The notes: generated by a model from the sequence alone, not told the origin. Positions 1 to 9,370 are shown, counted from the first letter of the stretch. The stretch: 30,867 bases of DNA from DASRJX01 sp035649235 (GCA_035649235.1 DASRJX010000049.1:1-30867), one strand, 5' to 3'. Program-made: numbers and translations.

Positions 1-2
1 AC

Positions 3-1967
3 GGCGCCGAGCTGACGGCGGAGGACGTGGTGGACACCTACCGCTCTATCCTGGAGGACCGGGTCGCGTCGTTCCGCAAGTCCGACTTGGAAGCGCTCGC
101 CTCGGTGGAGCCGGAAGGCCCGCGGACGGTCGTGTTCCGGCTGCGGCGGCCGTTCGAGCCGATCCTGACGAACCTCAACATCCCCATCCTGCGTGCCGGC
201 GTCGGGCAGGAGGCACAGCGCCACGCGAATGGTACGGGGCCCTTCAAGCTGGCGCGCTATCGTAAGGACGAGGACCTACTGCTCGTGCGCTTCGACGGCT
301 ATCACGAGGGGCGCAGCCGCCTCGAGCGCATCCGCCTGCGGATCATCCCCTCCACGACGGCGCGCCTCCTGGAGCTCCTCAAGGGGACCGTGGATCTCGT
401 CGTCAACGATCTCACTCCCGACGATCTGGCGCGAGTCCGCGGACGGCCGGGCTTCCGCACGGAGAGCCGCCCCGGCCGCAACGTGGTCTACATGGCGTTC
501 AACCTGGCGGATCCGATCCTCGCCGATCGACGGGTGCGCCAGGCCATCGCGTGGAGCCTCGATCGACGGGAGATCGTGGAACACCTTCTGCACGGCGCGG
601 CGGTCCTCGCGACGGGCCTTCTGCCCCCCGGCCACTGGGCCTACAACGCGGAGGTCACGGACTACCACCTGGATGCGGAGCGCGCGGCGCGTCTCCTCGA
701 TGCGGCGGGCTATCCGGATCCGGACGGGCCGGGGCCGCGCGTCCGGTTCCGGCTGGAGTACAAGGCCCCCTCCTCCGAGCTGGCACAGCAGCTGGCCTCC
801 GTGGTGCAGGAACAGCTGGCGAGGAGCGGCATCGGAGTCGACGTCCGCACGTTCGAGTGGGCCACCTTCTACGACGACCTGCGGGCCGGCCGCTTTCAGG
901 TCGTGGTGTCGAACTGGACCGAGATCTCCGACCCCGACATCTACCGCCTGCGATTCCATTCCGCGCACCGGCCCCCGAACGGGCTGAACCGCGGCGGCTA
1001 CGCGCGCGAGGAGGTCGATCGCCTCATCGATGCGGGGGCCGCGGAGAGCGATCCGGAAGCGCGGCGCGCCGACTACGTCCGGATCCAGGCCCTTCTGTCC
1101 GAGGACGTCCCTTACATCTGCCTGTGGCACCGCGAAGTGAGCGCGGCCTTGCGCGAGCGCGTGCATGGCTTCCAGCTCGGCTCCGGCGCGGACTTCCGGG
1201 CGCTCTGGCGGGTCGCGCTCGCGGGCGGCGATAAGGAGCCGTCGGATGCCCGGGATGATTCAGCCGAGTCGCCGGCCGAGAACGGACTCGATGGCTCCGC
1301 GGGGCACCGCTCCGGAGCGGACCAGCCGCGGCGGATCGACCGTGAGATCGAGGACCGTGGAGGCGCTGCCACCCTGGGTCGGCCCCCCGTCGAGGATGAG
1401 GCTCACGACGTCGCCGAGCGCCTCCAGGGCCTCCTGAGCCGTCGAAGGGGGCGGTCCGCCCGATCGGTTGGCGCTGGTGGCGACGATCGGACCGCCAGCG
1501 GCGCGCGCCAGAGCCGAGGCGATGGGATGCGACGAGACGCGCACGCCGACGGTGTGGCCACCTCCGAGCAGGACCGCCGGGAGATCATCCGCCGCCGGGA
1601 ACACGAGCGTCAGGGGGCCGGGCCAGAAGGCGTCCATCAGGCGGCCGGCAGGATCCGTGAGGGAGCGGACGCAGCCACGGACGGTCTCGCGGTCGGCGGC
1701 GATGAGCGGCAGGGCCATGCGGTCGGGCCGGCCTTTGGCCTCGAAGATGCGCTCGACCGCGGCGGGCTGGCGAGGGTCGCACGCCAGACCGTAGAACGTC
1801 TCGGTCGGGAAGACGACCAGGAGGCCGCGCCGCAGCAACTCGCCGCCCCGGGCCAGGACTCCCGGATCGGGCCGCTGCGGGTCCACGCGCTGCAGTGTCG
1901 GTGCCATCATCGCCCTGCTTGCCGGCGCGGCGGACAGGTCCCGACTATAGCGCAGGTACGCGCATGA
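3..1967 (+). CDS. ABC transporter peptide/nickel-type substrate-binding protein, 5' truncated, stop codon lost
   Basis: This is a family 5 extracellular solute-binding protein (SBP_bac_5), which captures peptides or similar ligands in the periplasm for an ABC importer. The left edge cuts off the signal peptide and N-terminal lobe. The first visible residues (GAELTAEDVVDTYRSIL) match the family's conserved ELTAEDV segment. Further family marks are VYMAFNLADPILADRRVRQAIAWSLDR, the ATGLLPPGHWAYN stretch and the C-terminal ALLSEDVPYICLWHR region. Homology should end near ALWRVALAGG, at about base 1230. The frame has no stop there and continues 245 codons, Arg- and Gly-rich and without family resemblance, antisense through tsaC to a TGA at 1965-1967. 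A TAA at 1232-1234 lies in another frame, so a single lost base just upstream is the likely cause. The family call is secure. The real 3' end is not. Confidence 0.8.
   Translation, partial: GAELTAEDVVDTYRSILEDRVASFRKSDLEALASVEPEGPRTVVFRLRRPFEPILTNLNIPILRAGVGQEAQRHANGTGPFKLARYRKDEDLLLVRFDGYHEGRSRLERIRLRIIPSTTARLLELLKGTVDLVVNDLTPDDLARVRGRPGFRTESRPGRNVVYMAFNLADPILADRRVRQAIAWSLDRREIVEHLLHGAAVLATGLLPPGHWAYNAEVTDYHLDAERAARLLDAAGYPDPDGPGPRVRFRLEYKAPSSELAQQLASVVQEQLARSGIGVDVRTFEWATFYDDLRAGRFQVVVSNWTEISDPDIYRLRFHSAHRPPNGLNRGGYAREEVDRLIDAGAAESDPEARRADYVRIQALLSEDVPYICLWHREVSAALRERVHGFQLGSGADFRALWRVALAGGDKEPSDARDDSAESPAENGLDGSAGHRSGADQPRRIDREIEDRGGAATLGRPPVEDEAHDVAERLQGLLSRRRGRSARSVGAGGDDRTASGARQSRGDGMRRDAHADGVATSEQDRREIIRRREHERQGAGPEGVHQAAGRIREGADAATDGLAVGGDERQGHAVGPAFGLEDALDRGGLARVARQTVERLGREDDQEAAPQQLAAPGQDSRIGPLRVHALQCRCHHRPACRRGGQVPTIAQVRA
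1260..1910 (-). CDS. tsaC: L-threonylcarbamoyladenylate synthase (TsaC/Sua5/YrdC family)
   Basis: The 216-residue product is a single YrdC domain. The family makes threonylcarbamoyl-AMP from threonine, bicarbonate and ATP in the cytoplasm, the first step of t6A37 modification of ANN-decoding tRNAs. Visible motifs are PTETFYGL (residues 35-42), KGRP with ALPLI (59-70), ATSANRSGG (144-152), STVLDL (184-189) and RSGAV (198-202). The length fits short TsaC rather than long Sua5. Two ATG codons sit in tandem at the start (1908-1910 and 1905-1907). The gene diverges from the methyltransferase at 1964 with a 53-base gap. It is wholly antisense to the extended reading frame of the binding protein, so automatic callers that limit opposite-strand overlap may drop it. 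The conserved motifs make it the real gene on this stretch. Confidence 0.93.
   Translation of the reverse strand: MMAPTLQRVDPQRPDPGVLARGGELLRRGLLVVFPTETFYGLACDPRQPAAVERIFEAKGRPDRMALPLIAADRETVRGCVRSLTDPAGRLMDAFWPGPLTLVFPAADDLPAVLLGGGHTVGVRVSSHPIASALARAAGGPIVATSANRSGGPPPSTAQEALEALGDVVSLILDGGPTQGGSASTVLDLTVDPPRLVRSGAVPRGAIESVLGRRLG
1946..1951 (+). promoter_or_regulatory. possible -10 box (TATAGC) of the TrmH-family gene
   Basis: TATAGC lies 12 bases before the ATG at 1964. No convincing -35 box is seen at 16-18 bases spacing and no Shine-Dalgarno sequence is visible, so transcription from here would give an almost leaderless message. It resembles the arrangement before the genes at 23525 and 25260. 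Weak when taken alone. Confidence 0.3.
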
Positions 1968-2800
1968 CGGGGCGATCGGATTCCGGGCCGGGTCCCCTGG
2001 TCTCCAGCCTGCAGAACCCGGCGGTCCGCCTCGCCCGTGGCCTGGAGCGCGATCGCGCCGCGCGCGAGAAGAGCGGCGCCTACGTGGTCTGGGGACTACA
2101 CCTGGCCCAGGAGGCGCTCGCGGCGGCGGCGCCCATCGAGCGTGCCTTCGTCACGGACGTGGCCGGTGGCAGCGAGGAGGGCCGGGAGATCCTGGCCCGC
2201 CTGGCTCACGCCGTCCCCGTCGTGAAGACGAACCATCGCGTCCTGGAGTCGATCGCGGCCGGATCGGGCGATCAGGGTGTGGTGCTCGTCGTGCGCCGGT
2301 CCCCCATCGATCTCGCTTCCATCCTCTCGCGCTGGCCGACCCTCCTTCTCCTGGCCCATGGGGTCCAGGATCCGGGAAACCTCGGCTCGATGCTGAGGAC
2401 CGCCCTGGCCCTGGGAGCGGACGCCTTGATCGCCCTCGAAGGGTGCGCCGACCCGTACTCCAGCCGCGCCGCGCGCGCCGCCATGGGGGCCTTGTTCCGG
2501 CTGCCCGTGCTGACAGGCGCGGCCGCTCCCGTGCTGGCGGCGCTGCGCGCCGCGGGGCTTTCGCTCGTCGCCGCCGACACCCGAGGAACGGCCCGGCCGG
2601 AAGCCGTCGACCTGCGTGCCCCCGTCGCCCTGGTGGTGGGGAGCGAGGGGCGCGGCCTGCCCGAGGCGATCGTGGCGGAGGCGACGTCCCGTGTGCGGAT
2701 TCCGATGGCCACGGGGGCTGCCTCGCTCAACGTGCACGCTGCCGCGGCGGCGCTGCTCTACGAGGCGGGTCGGCAGCGGGGCTTCAAGGGCGCCCGCTGA
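1964..2800 (+). CDS. SpoU/TrmH-family RNA 2'-O-methyltransferase
   Basis: A 278-residue SPOUT methyltransferase that uses S-adenosylmethionine to methylate ribose 2'-OH in rRNA or tRNA. The three SpoU motifs are clear: DPGNLGSMLRTA (136-147), VVGSEGRGL (224-232) and SLNVHAAAAALLYE (254-267). An N-terminal substrate-binding domain (about 12-112) starts with SLQNPAVRLAR, as in RlmB/TrmH-like and TsnR-like proteins. The exact target nucleotide cannot be read from the sequence. An earlier in-frame ATG at 1895 would add 23 residues lying antisense to the start of tsaC, so the ATG at 1964 is preferred. This ATG overlaps the TGA that ends the extended binding-protein frame. The gene converges on the histidine kinase with a 15-base gap. 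Confidence 0.88.
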   Translation: MTGRSDSGPGPLVSSLQNPAVRLARGLERDRAAREKSGAYVVWGLHLAQEALAAAAPIERAFVTDVAGGSEEGREILARLAHAVPVVKTNHRVLESIAAGSGDQGVVLVVRRSPIDLASILSRWPTLLLLAHGVQDPGNLGSMLRTALALGADALIALEGCADPYSSRAARAAMGALFRLPVLTGAAAPVLAALRAAGLSLVAADTRGTARPEAVDLRAPVALVVGSEGRGLPEAIVAEATSRVRIPMATGAASLNVHAAAAALLYEAGRQRGFKGAR

Positions 2801-2815
2801 TCCCCGCGCCTGCGA

Positions 2816-5098
2816 TCACTCGCGGGCCTGGCGGCGCCCCGCCTGGGGGCGGGCATCGGAGGGCTCCGCGCGGCGCCCCAGCGGCAGAGTGAAGGAGAAG
2901 GTCGACCCCTGGCCCGGAACGCTGGTGACGCGGATCGAGCAGCCGTGCAGGCGGAGGATGTCGCGCACGATCGACAGCCCGATTCCGGTCCCTTCGTAGC
3001 GACGCCTCGAGCCCGAATCGACCTGGTAGAAGCGCTCGAAGATCCGCTCGTGCTCCTCGGGTGGGATGCCGATCCCGGAATCCGCGACCTCGACGTCCAG
3101 GAAGCCGCCCGTCCCGCGCCGCGCCGCAATGGCGATGTTTCCCCCCTCGCGGTTGAACTTGACCGCGTTGGTGAGCAGGTTCGTGAACACCTGCCCCAGC
3201 TTGACGCGATCCCCGCGCGCCACCAGGTCGTCGCTCTCGTATTGCGTGGTCACGGAGAGATTGCGCCTCTTGATCCGCTCGCCGACCAGGTCGACCGCCT
3301 CGTCGACGAGCTGCCAGATCGGGATGTCCTCGAGGGTGAGCTGGGTCTCCCCCGTCTCCATGCGGGCGAAGGAGAGGAGGTTGTCGATCAGCTCGATCAA
3401 CCGGTCGATGTTCTTGAGGGCGACCTCGAGCCCGCGCTCCTGCTCCGGGGTCAGGGGACCGAGCTTGCGCTTCAGGATCATCTCGGTGTACCCCTTGATC
3501 GAGACGAGTGGCGTGTGCAGCTCGTGCGAGACGTTCGCCAGGAGATTCGACTTCATCTCGTCGAGGGAGCGCAGCTCGGTGTTGAGACGCTCCAGCTGCG
3601 CGTTGCGATCCTGGAGCGCCGTGCGGGCCTCGCCGAGCTCGCCGAGCGACGCCTCGAGCGCGCGGCGGGCGGCGGTCATGTCGTCCAGGCTGTACCGTTG
3701 CGCCCGCTCCGACTCGACCCTCTGGGTCACGTCCCGGGCCGTCAGGATGATCCCGACGGCCTCTCCGGACCGGGCGCGCACGGAACCGGCGAAGACGTCG
3801 ACGATGCGGCGGGGGGGCCCGGCCAGATCGACCCCCTCGAGACGCGCCTCCGAGCCGCCTCCGGCGGCGCGCAGCAGATCGTCGAGGGCCTTGGCGTCGA
3901 CCCCCCGCTCGACGAGAAGACGCCTCAGGGACTCGGCCGGGGATCCAGCCAGCGCCTGCTCCCCCACCCCGAACAGGGCGCCGAACGCGCGGTTCGCGAG
4001 CAGGACGTGCGGTCCGCGGCCGGCATCCGAGAACACCAGGATGCCGTCGCCTGCGGCTTCCAGGGCGGACCGCAGGCGGGCCTCGCTCTCGGCGATCGAG
4101 CGCTCGTAGCGCGCTCGTTCCGTCAGGTCCGCCACGGTGCAGAAGACGGCCTTGCGTCCCTGGAACTCGGTCGCCGACCAGGTCAGCCGCGCCTCGATGG
4201 GGGGACGGCCAGGCGCGGCCAGCCGGCAGACCGTCTCGCCGGGGCCGGTCTCCCCCTTCTCCGCCCGCGCGATGAGATCGAGGACGCGCAGCAGGTCGCG
4301 CGTGTCGATCAGCCCTTTGAACGCCTGCCCGCGCCCCGCGTCCTGCTCCAGGCCCAGAAGGCGCGCGAATGAGGCGTTCGCGTACGCGATGCGGCCGCCG
4401 TTCAGGATGCAGACGCCGTCCTGAATCTCCTCGACCAGTCGTCGGTGGCGTTCCTCGGACACCCGCAGCCGCCGCTCGAGCTCGAGTTCCTCTCTCAGGT
4501 CGCGCGCCACGAGGAGCGTCCCCGGAGCGCCCGGGGCGGTCCCCGCGGGCGCCACGGAGAGGCGGCAGGCCACCGCGGGCCCATCCCGGCGCTGCAGGCG
4601 CACCGTTTCGGAGAAACCCTCCTCGCGCACGGACCGGCGCGACAGCTTGGGGAGGATGCGCTCCCATTCCCCCGGCGCGAACAGCACCTCGACGTGCTGG
4701 CCGACGATGTCCTCGGCGGGCCATCCGGTCAGGCTGGTCGCCCCGCGGCCGAGCGCGACCACCTGCCATTCGTCGTCCAGACCGATGAGGGCGACGTCGG
4801 CGGGGCCGTCGGCCAGCATCTGGAGGGCCGCGGCGCGTCCCTGCGCGCGACCCACCTGCTCCCGCAGCTCCGCGAGCAGTCCCTCAATCTCCGTCTCCGC
4901 CGGCCGGAGGGCCGGCTCGTCCTCGCCGGGCAGCCCGCCGACGAGAGGATGGCGGCGCACCTCGGCGACGCGGCCGGCGAGGCGTGACGCCGCCCGGCGG
5001 AGGCGCCCGAACGCGAGCACGCCGAAAACAGCCGCGATCGCCAGCGCGGCGACTAGCGCCAGGAGCGCCATGGCCTGCCCTTCGGTGAGCTGGATCAT
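2816..5098 (-). CDS. Membrane-anchored sensor histidine kinase with three PAS domains
   Basis: The 760-residue protein has one N-terminal membrane helix (about 9-30) and no periplasmic loop, so sensing is probably cytoplasmic or through the membrane. PAS-like domains follow at about 92-200, 217-330 and 338-460, and a coiled coil at 465-515. The HisKA domain carries the phospho-acceptor His525 in SHELHTPL, where the common SHELRTPL has Arg instead of the second His. The HATPase domain has an N box (N644 in LLTNAVKF), a G1 box DSGIGI (673-678) and a G2 box GTGIGLSIV (703-711), so the enzyme should be active. The tail 741-760 is basic and low in complexity. It is the last gene of a minus-strand group, 7 bases after the EAL gene. 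Cognate receivers may be the CheY-like protein or the REC-PilZ protein of the same operon, which is inference. Confidence 0.93.
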   Translation of the reverse strand: MIQLTEGQAMALLALVAALAIAAVFGVLAFGRLRRAASRLAGRVAEVRRHPLVGGLPGEDEPALRPAETEIEGLLAELREQVGRAQGRAAALQMLADGPADVALIGLDDEWQVVALGRGATSLTGWPAEDIVGQHVEVLFAPGEWERILPKLSRRSVREEGFSETVRLQRRDGPAVACRLSVAPAGTAPGAPGTLLVARDLREELELERRLRVSEERHRRLVEEIQDGVCILNGGRIAYANASFARLLGLEQDAGRGQAFKGLIDTRDLLRVLDLIARAEKGETGPGETVCRLAAPGRPPIEARLTWSATEFQGRKAVFCTVADLTERARYERSIAESEARLRSALEAAGDGILVFSDAGRGPHVLLANRAFGALFGVGEQALAGSPAESLRRLLVERGVDAKALDDLLRAAGGGSEARLEGVDLAGPPRRIVDVFAGSVRARSGEAVGIILTARDVTQRVESERAQRYSLDDMTAARRALEASLGELGEARTALQDRNAQLERLNTELRSLDEMKSNLLANVSHELHTPLVSIKGYTEMILKRKLGPLTPEQERGLEVALKNIDRLIELIDNLLSFARMETGETQLTLEDIPIWQLVDEAVDLVGERIKRRNLSVTTQYESDDLVARGDRVKLGQVFTNLLTNAVKFNREGGNIAIAARRGTGGFLDVEVADSGIGIPPEEHERIFERFYQVDSGSRRRYEGTGIGLSIVRDILRLHGCSIRVTSVPGQGSTFSFTLPLGRRAEPSDARPQAGRRQARE

Positions 5099-5105
5099 CC
5101 CGGGG

Positions 5106-6449
5106 TTACCGGCCGCCGCGGTCCAGGTCCGGGAAGTGTGGCGCGGGGCGCGCCAGGTAGAAACCCTGCCCGTAGCGCACGCCGCAGCGGCGCAGGGTCC
5201 GGTACTCGTCCTCCGTCTCGATCCCCTCGGCGATGACCTGAGCGCCGATCCGGGAGCCGACCTGGAGGAGGGACCGCACGAGCTCCTGCTTGATCAGGCT
5301 GCGGTGGATGTTCCTGATGAGCGACAGATCGATCTTGATGAAGTCCGGCTGCACCTCGGTGATCGTCTGCAGGGAGGAGTAGCCGGTTCCGACGTCGTCG
5401 ATCGCGACCAGGAAACCACGGCGCCGGAGGGGCCCCAGCTCGCGGCCGAACGCCTCGAAGTCGTGGATCGAGGTGCGCTCCGTGATCTCGAGCACCAGGT
5501 TGCGAGGCTGCAGCGCGCTCTCCTCCAGGGCTCTCCGGAACCCCCCGTCCGCGAAGCCAGGAGTGCCGAGCGACTCGGGCAGCGAGTTGAGGAACAGCTT
5601 CTTGCGCATGTCGAAGCCCTGCGCGTTCCTGAGGGCCTGGCAGCGGCACAACAGGTCGAGCTCGGGGAGGAGCCGCCGGGCCAGGCCGCCCGCGAACAGC
5701 GCGTCGGGACCCTCGAAAGAGGAGTTCTCGGGGCCGCGCGTCAGCGCCTCGTAACCCATGATCGTCCCCTGCTCCATGTCGACGATCGGCTGGTAGTGGG
5801 TGCGCAAGCGCCCCGAGGCCAGGATGGCGCGCAGCTCCTCTCCCAGCTCGTCCCGCAGCCGATCGGACTGCCTCAGCGTCATGCCTCGGGCTTCGCGGAT
5901 CGCCTGGCTCAGCCGGCGCTCGAAGCGCGCCGCCGGCGCTGCGCAGACCATCGCGTACCCGGCGGCGCAATCGATGCGCGGCAGGGAGGAGCCGTCGGCT
6001 CCGGGCAGCGCCTCGGCGAGGTGCTGCAGCACCAGGCCGGAGAACGCCGCGAGATCGCCCGGAGCCAGCGGCTCGCCGCGGCCGTTGTCGCTCAGGAAGA
6101 GCAGGAAGCTGTCGCCGTGCACGCCGTCGAGCGCCAGGAGCGTGCTCTCGGGAAGCGCACGGCCCTTCAGCTCCCGGAGCAGGCGCGACACCTCGCACAG
6201 GAAGCGGTCGCTCATCTCGAAGCCGTAGACGGCCTCGAGGCCGGCCAGGTCAGGAAACTCGAGGGTCACGACGCCGAGGCTTCCCCCGTCGCTCAGGCTG
6301 TTGAGCCGGTCGACGTGGAGGTGATAGGAATCGAGGCCGGTGATCTGATCGTGGAGCTGACCCTTGAGCCGCAGCAAGCCGGCGCGCAGCCGCTCCGCTT
6401 CGCCGGGGCGGCCAGGTCGGGACGGCTCGAACGGCGGGGGGACGCTCAT
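5106..6449 (-). CDS. Cyclic-di-GMP phosphodiesterase (EAL) with degenerate GGDEF domain
   Basis: The 447-residue soluble protein has an N-terminal GGDEF-like domain (about 36-200) and a C-terminal EAL domain (about 203-440). The GGDEF signature is replaced by HGDSF (111-115), so cyclase activity is unlikely and the domain is probably regulatory. In the EAL domain the catalytic set is intact: E234 in YEALTRG, N288 in LFLNSLP, E321 in LEITER, D351-D352 in IDDVGTGYSS, K372 in FIKID, E408/E411 in IAEGIE and Q428 in QGFYLARP. It should therefore hydrolyse cyclic di-GMP to pGpG. The start ATG overlaps the stop of the upstream CheY-like gene by 4 bases, which points to coupled translation. No sensor or membrane segment is present, so input may come from the receiver proteins next to it. 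Confidence 0.93.
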   Translation of the reverse strand: MSVPPPFEPSRPGRPGEAERLRAGLLRLKGQLHDQITGLDSYHLHVDRLNSLSDGGSLGVVTLEFPDLAGLEAVYGFEMSDRFLCEVSRLLRELKGRALPESTLLALDGVHGDSFLLFLSDNGRGEPLAPGDLAAFSGLVLQHLAEALPGADGSSLPRIDCAAGYAMVCAAPAARFERRLSQAIREARGMTLRQSDRLRDELGEELRAILASGRLRTHYQPIVDMEQGTIMGYEALTRGPENSSFEGPDALFAGGLARRLLPELDLLCRCQALRNAQGFDMRKKLFLNSLPESLGTPGFADGGFRRALEESALQPRNLVLEITERTSIHDFEAFGRELGPLRRRGFLVAIDDVGTGYSSLQTITEVQPDFIKIDLSLIRNIHRSLIKQELVRSLLQVGSRIGAQVIAEGIETEDEYRTLRRCGVRYGQGFYLARPAPHFPDLDRGGR

Positions 6450-6838
6450 GCGTTGACCTCGCCGTCCCGGACGCTGTCGAGGATGTGGCGCACGCGGCCC
6501 AACAGCTCCTCGCAGGCGAACGGCTTGGCGATGTAGTCGCAGGCGCCGCCCTGCAGGCCCTGGACGCGGTCGCGCACCTGGCTCTTGATCGAGAACAGTG
6601 CCACCGGGATGGTGCTCGTCCGCTCGTCCACCTTGAGGACGCGCAGCACCTGCCAGCCGTCCATCCCGGGCATGTTGATGTCGAGCAGGATCAGATCGGG
6701 GCGCTCGTCGTCGAGCATGCGCAGCGCCTCCGCGCCGGAGGGCGCCTCCACCACCCTGAACCCCCCGCCCTCGAGCACCAGTCGTGACAGCTCGAGGATG
6801 TCCGGATCGTCATCCACCACCATGACGGTCTGCGGCAT
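6446..6838 (-). CDS. Single-domain CheY-like response regulator
   Basis: A 130-residue stand-alone receiver domain. The acidic pocket is D9-D10-D11, the phospho-acceptor D53 lies in LLDINMPGMDGWQVL, the conserved Ser/Thr is S83 and the Lys is K105 in AKPFACEE. All residues needed for phosphorylation are present and there is no output domain, so it acts through protein contacts. The preceding GGAGGG gives a good ribosome-binding site for the ATG at 6838. It lies 18 bases after the REC-PilZ gene and overlaps the EAL gene by 4 bases, so a role relaying kinase signals to the EAL protein is plausible but inferred. Confidence 0.93.
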   Translation of the reverse strand: MPQTVMVVDDDPDILELSRLVLEGGGFRVVEAPSGAEALRMLDDERPDLILLDINMPGMDGWQVLRVLKVDERTSTIPVALFSIKSQVRDRVQGLQGGACDYIAKPFACEELLGRVRHILDSVRDGEVNA

Positions 6839-6856
6839 CGGCCCTCCATCCTCGGG

Positions 6857-7570
6857 TCATGCGGTCACCTGGTCGGCGCGCTCCTCGCCGCGAGTGGCAG
6901 TCTGGCTCACGAAGCGCTCGATGAGCGAGGCGCTGCGCTCGTCGACGGACGTGAAGCGGACGCCGACCCCCGCGATCAGGTGCGAGGCGGATTCCTCGGC
7001 GACGCGGCGCACGACGATCCCGTGTGCCTGCACGCGCCGAGGGCCGCCGGGCGCCGGAAGACTCAAGCTCACCCCGACCGCGGACTCGATCGGCAACGGC
7101 CGCGGCAGGGTCAGGAAGATCCCCGTTCGGCTGACATCCTTGACGCGGCCGCGCAGGAGGTCTTCGGCCGTCGTGACCCGTGCCGCCAGACGCGCCGGGC
7201 GCCGGGCCCCGCGGCGCGACGGGACCTGGCCCAGCGCAGAGAGGGCCGACTCGAGGGCCGCCGCTTCCACGGGGTGGGTGAGGACCGCATCGGCTCCTTC
7301 GCCTTCGCGGAGCGGGGCCGTGCCTGCGTCCGTGAGCATGACGACCGGCACGGTCCGGCCTTCTGCACGCAGCGCCCGAAGGCACGCCGGCGCGTCGAGA
7401 CCGGGGGCGTTCGCGTCGAGCAGCACCAGTTCCGGCCGGAGCGTCCGGGCCTTGTCGATGACGTCTTTCCCGCGCGCGGCACAGACGATCTCCCAGCCCT
7501 CCCGCCGCAGGAAGGACCTCTCCAGCATGCGGAACAGGACGGCCGTGTCGACCATCAGAACGCGCGGCAT
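6857..7570 (-). CDS. Receiver-PilZ fusion protein (atypical receiver)
   Basis: The 237-residue protein has an N-terminal receiver domain (1-115) and a C-terminal PilZ domain (about 120-225), the common receptor fold for cyclic di-GMP. The receiver keeps D52 (LLDANAPGLD) and T80, but only one acidic pocket residue is plain (D8 in MVDTA), and the invariant Lys is His99 (LTHPVEA). Phosphorylation chemistry may therefore be altered. The PilZ part shows an Arg cluster RRPAR (123-127) and the DVSRTGIFL motif (145-153, the D/NxSxxG signature), so ligand binding is likely. The start ATG at 7570 follows a 177-base gap after the sigma-54-type regulator. It heads the four-gene run REC-PilZ, CheY, EAL, kinase. 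Confidence 0.88.
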   Translation of the reverse strand: MPRVLMVDTAVLFRMLERSFLRREGWEIVCAARGKDVIDKARTLRPELVLLDANAPGLDAPACLRALRAEGRTVPVVMLTDAGTAPLREGEGADAVLTHPVEAAALESALSALGQVPSRRGARRPARLAARVTTAEDLLRGRVKDVSRTGIFLTLPRPLPIESAVGVSLSLPAPGGPRRVQAHGIVVRRVAEESASHLIAGVGVRFTSVDERSASLIERFVSQTATRGEERADQVTA

Positions 7571-7747
7571 TTTTCTCTCAGTCCCTCATGGGAGGGCGCC
7601 CTAGGGGCGACGCATCGTCGGGGGTCGTGGCCCGATGCGCGGGGACGAGCCCCATTGGAATGACGGACGATACCACACGTAGCACCCTGTCCGGAACCAG
7701 GCCCCTCGGCCGTCCGGGGAGCGGCGCACCGGGAGCGCCCCAACCGT
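7571..7747 (-). other. 177-base leader between the sigma-54-type regulator and the REC-PilZ gene
   Basis: No supportable gene lies here. On the minus strand a TG-extended -10-like box (TATCGT, 7672-7667) would start a message of about 90 bases, but no good -35 box accompanies it. Downstream is an inverted repeat of 7 bases (CGCATCG at 7611-7617 and CGATGCG at 7633-7639), then a short palindrome AGGGCGCCCT (7593-7602), then GAGGGAC before the ATG. The repeat could be a leader hairpin or a weak terminator of the upstream gene. There is no T tract after it. Confidence 0.35.
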
Positions 7748-9175
<1,428 letters not shown>

Positions 9176-9210
9176 GCTCTTCCCCCCCGTAGTCAGGCGG
9201 GGAAGCACGC

Positions 9211-9226
9211 AGCAAGGCATGTGCCA
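9211..9226 (-). promoter_or_regulatory. Sigma-54 (-24/-12) promoter of the NtrC-family regulator gene
   Basis: Read on the minus strand, TGGCAC (9226-9221), five bases, then TTGCT (9215-9211) is a full match to the sigma-54 consensus TGGCAC-N5-TTGCW. Transcription should begin near 9200, leaving a leader of about 25 bases before the GTG at 9175. The alternative ATG at 9220 lies in the spacer between the two elements and could not be translated from this message. Confidence 0.72.
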
Positions 9227-9308
9227 GAGCCGTGACGCAAGCCGATCGGTCCGTCGGCCTGAAATCGGACGTCGAGCGCGACCGCTCTCGGCCCCGGTGT
9301 CAGCGGGG

Positions 9309-9323
9309 TGACGAATTTCGTCA
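9309..9323. promoter_or_regulatory. 15-base palindrome, candidate enhancer site for the sigma-54 promoter
   Basis: TGACGAATTTCGTCA has perfect 7-base arms around one central base. It lies about 115 bases upstream of the inferred sigma-54 start site, in the usual range for enhancer-binding regulators. An A7 tract follows at 9333-9339, and a second copy of the half-site CGTCAA occurs 22 bases away at 9341-9346. The binding protein is unknown. Autoregulation by the Fis-type protein encoded downstream is a reasonable guess. Confidence 0.55.
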
Positions 9324-9332
9324 ATTCAATGG

Positions 9333-9370
9333 AAAAAAAGCGTCAACGGACTGCCGGGGAGTTGCGACGT
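9333..9370 (-). terminator. possible weak terminator after the bactofilin gene
   Basis: On the minus strand, an imperfect stem (CGT and CAAC pairing with GTTG and ACG, with a two-base bulge) is followed by CTTTTTTT. The T7 run stands out in this GC-rich sequence. The stem is poor and overlaps the stop codon region, so the call is tentative. The A/T run may equally belong to the regulatory region beside it. Confidence 0.28.

Noticed and set aside
2784..4769. A 661-codon minus-strand frame inside the histidine kinase gene
   Set aside because: It is Arg-rich and without domains. The kinase frame carries all conserved motifs.
7611..7639. Inverted repeat as an intrinsic terminator of the NtrC-family gene
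   Set aside because: No T tract follows it and it lies over 100 bases after the stop codon. It is kept only as a possible leader structure.
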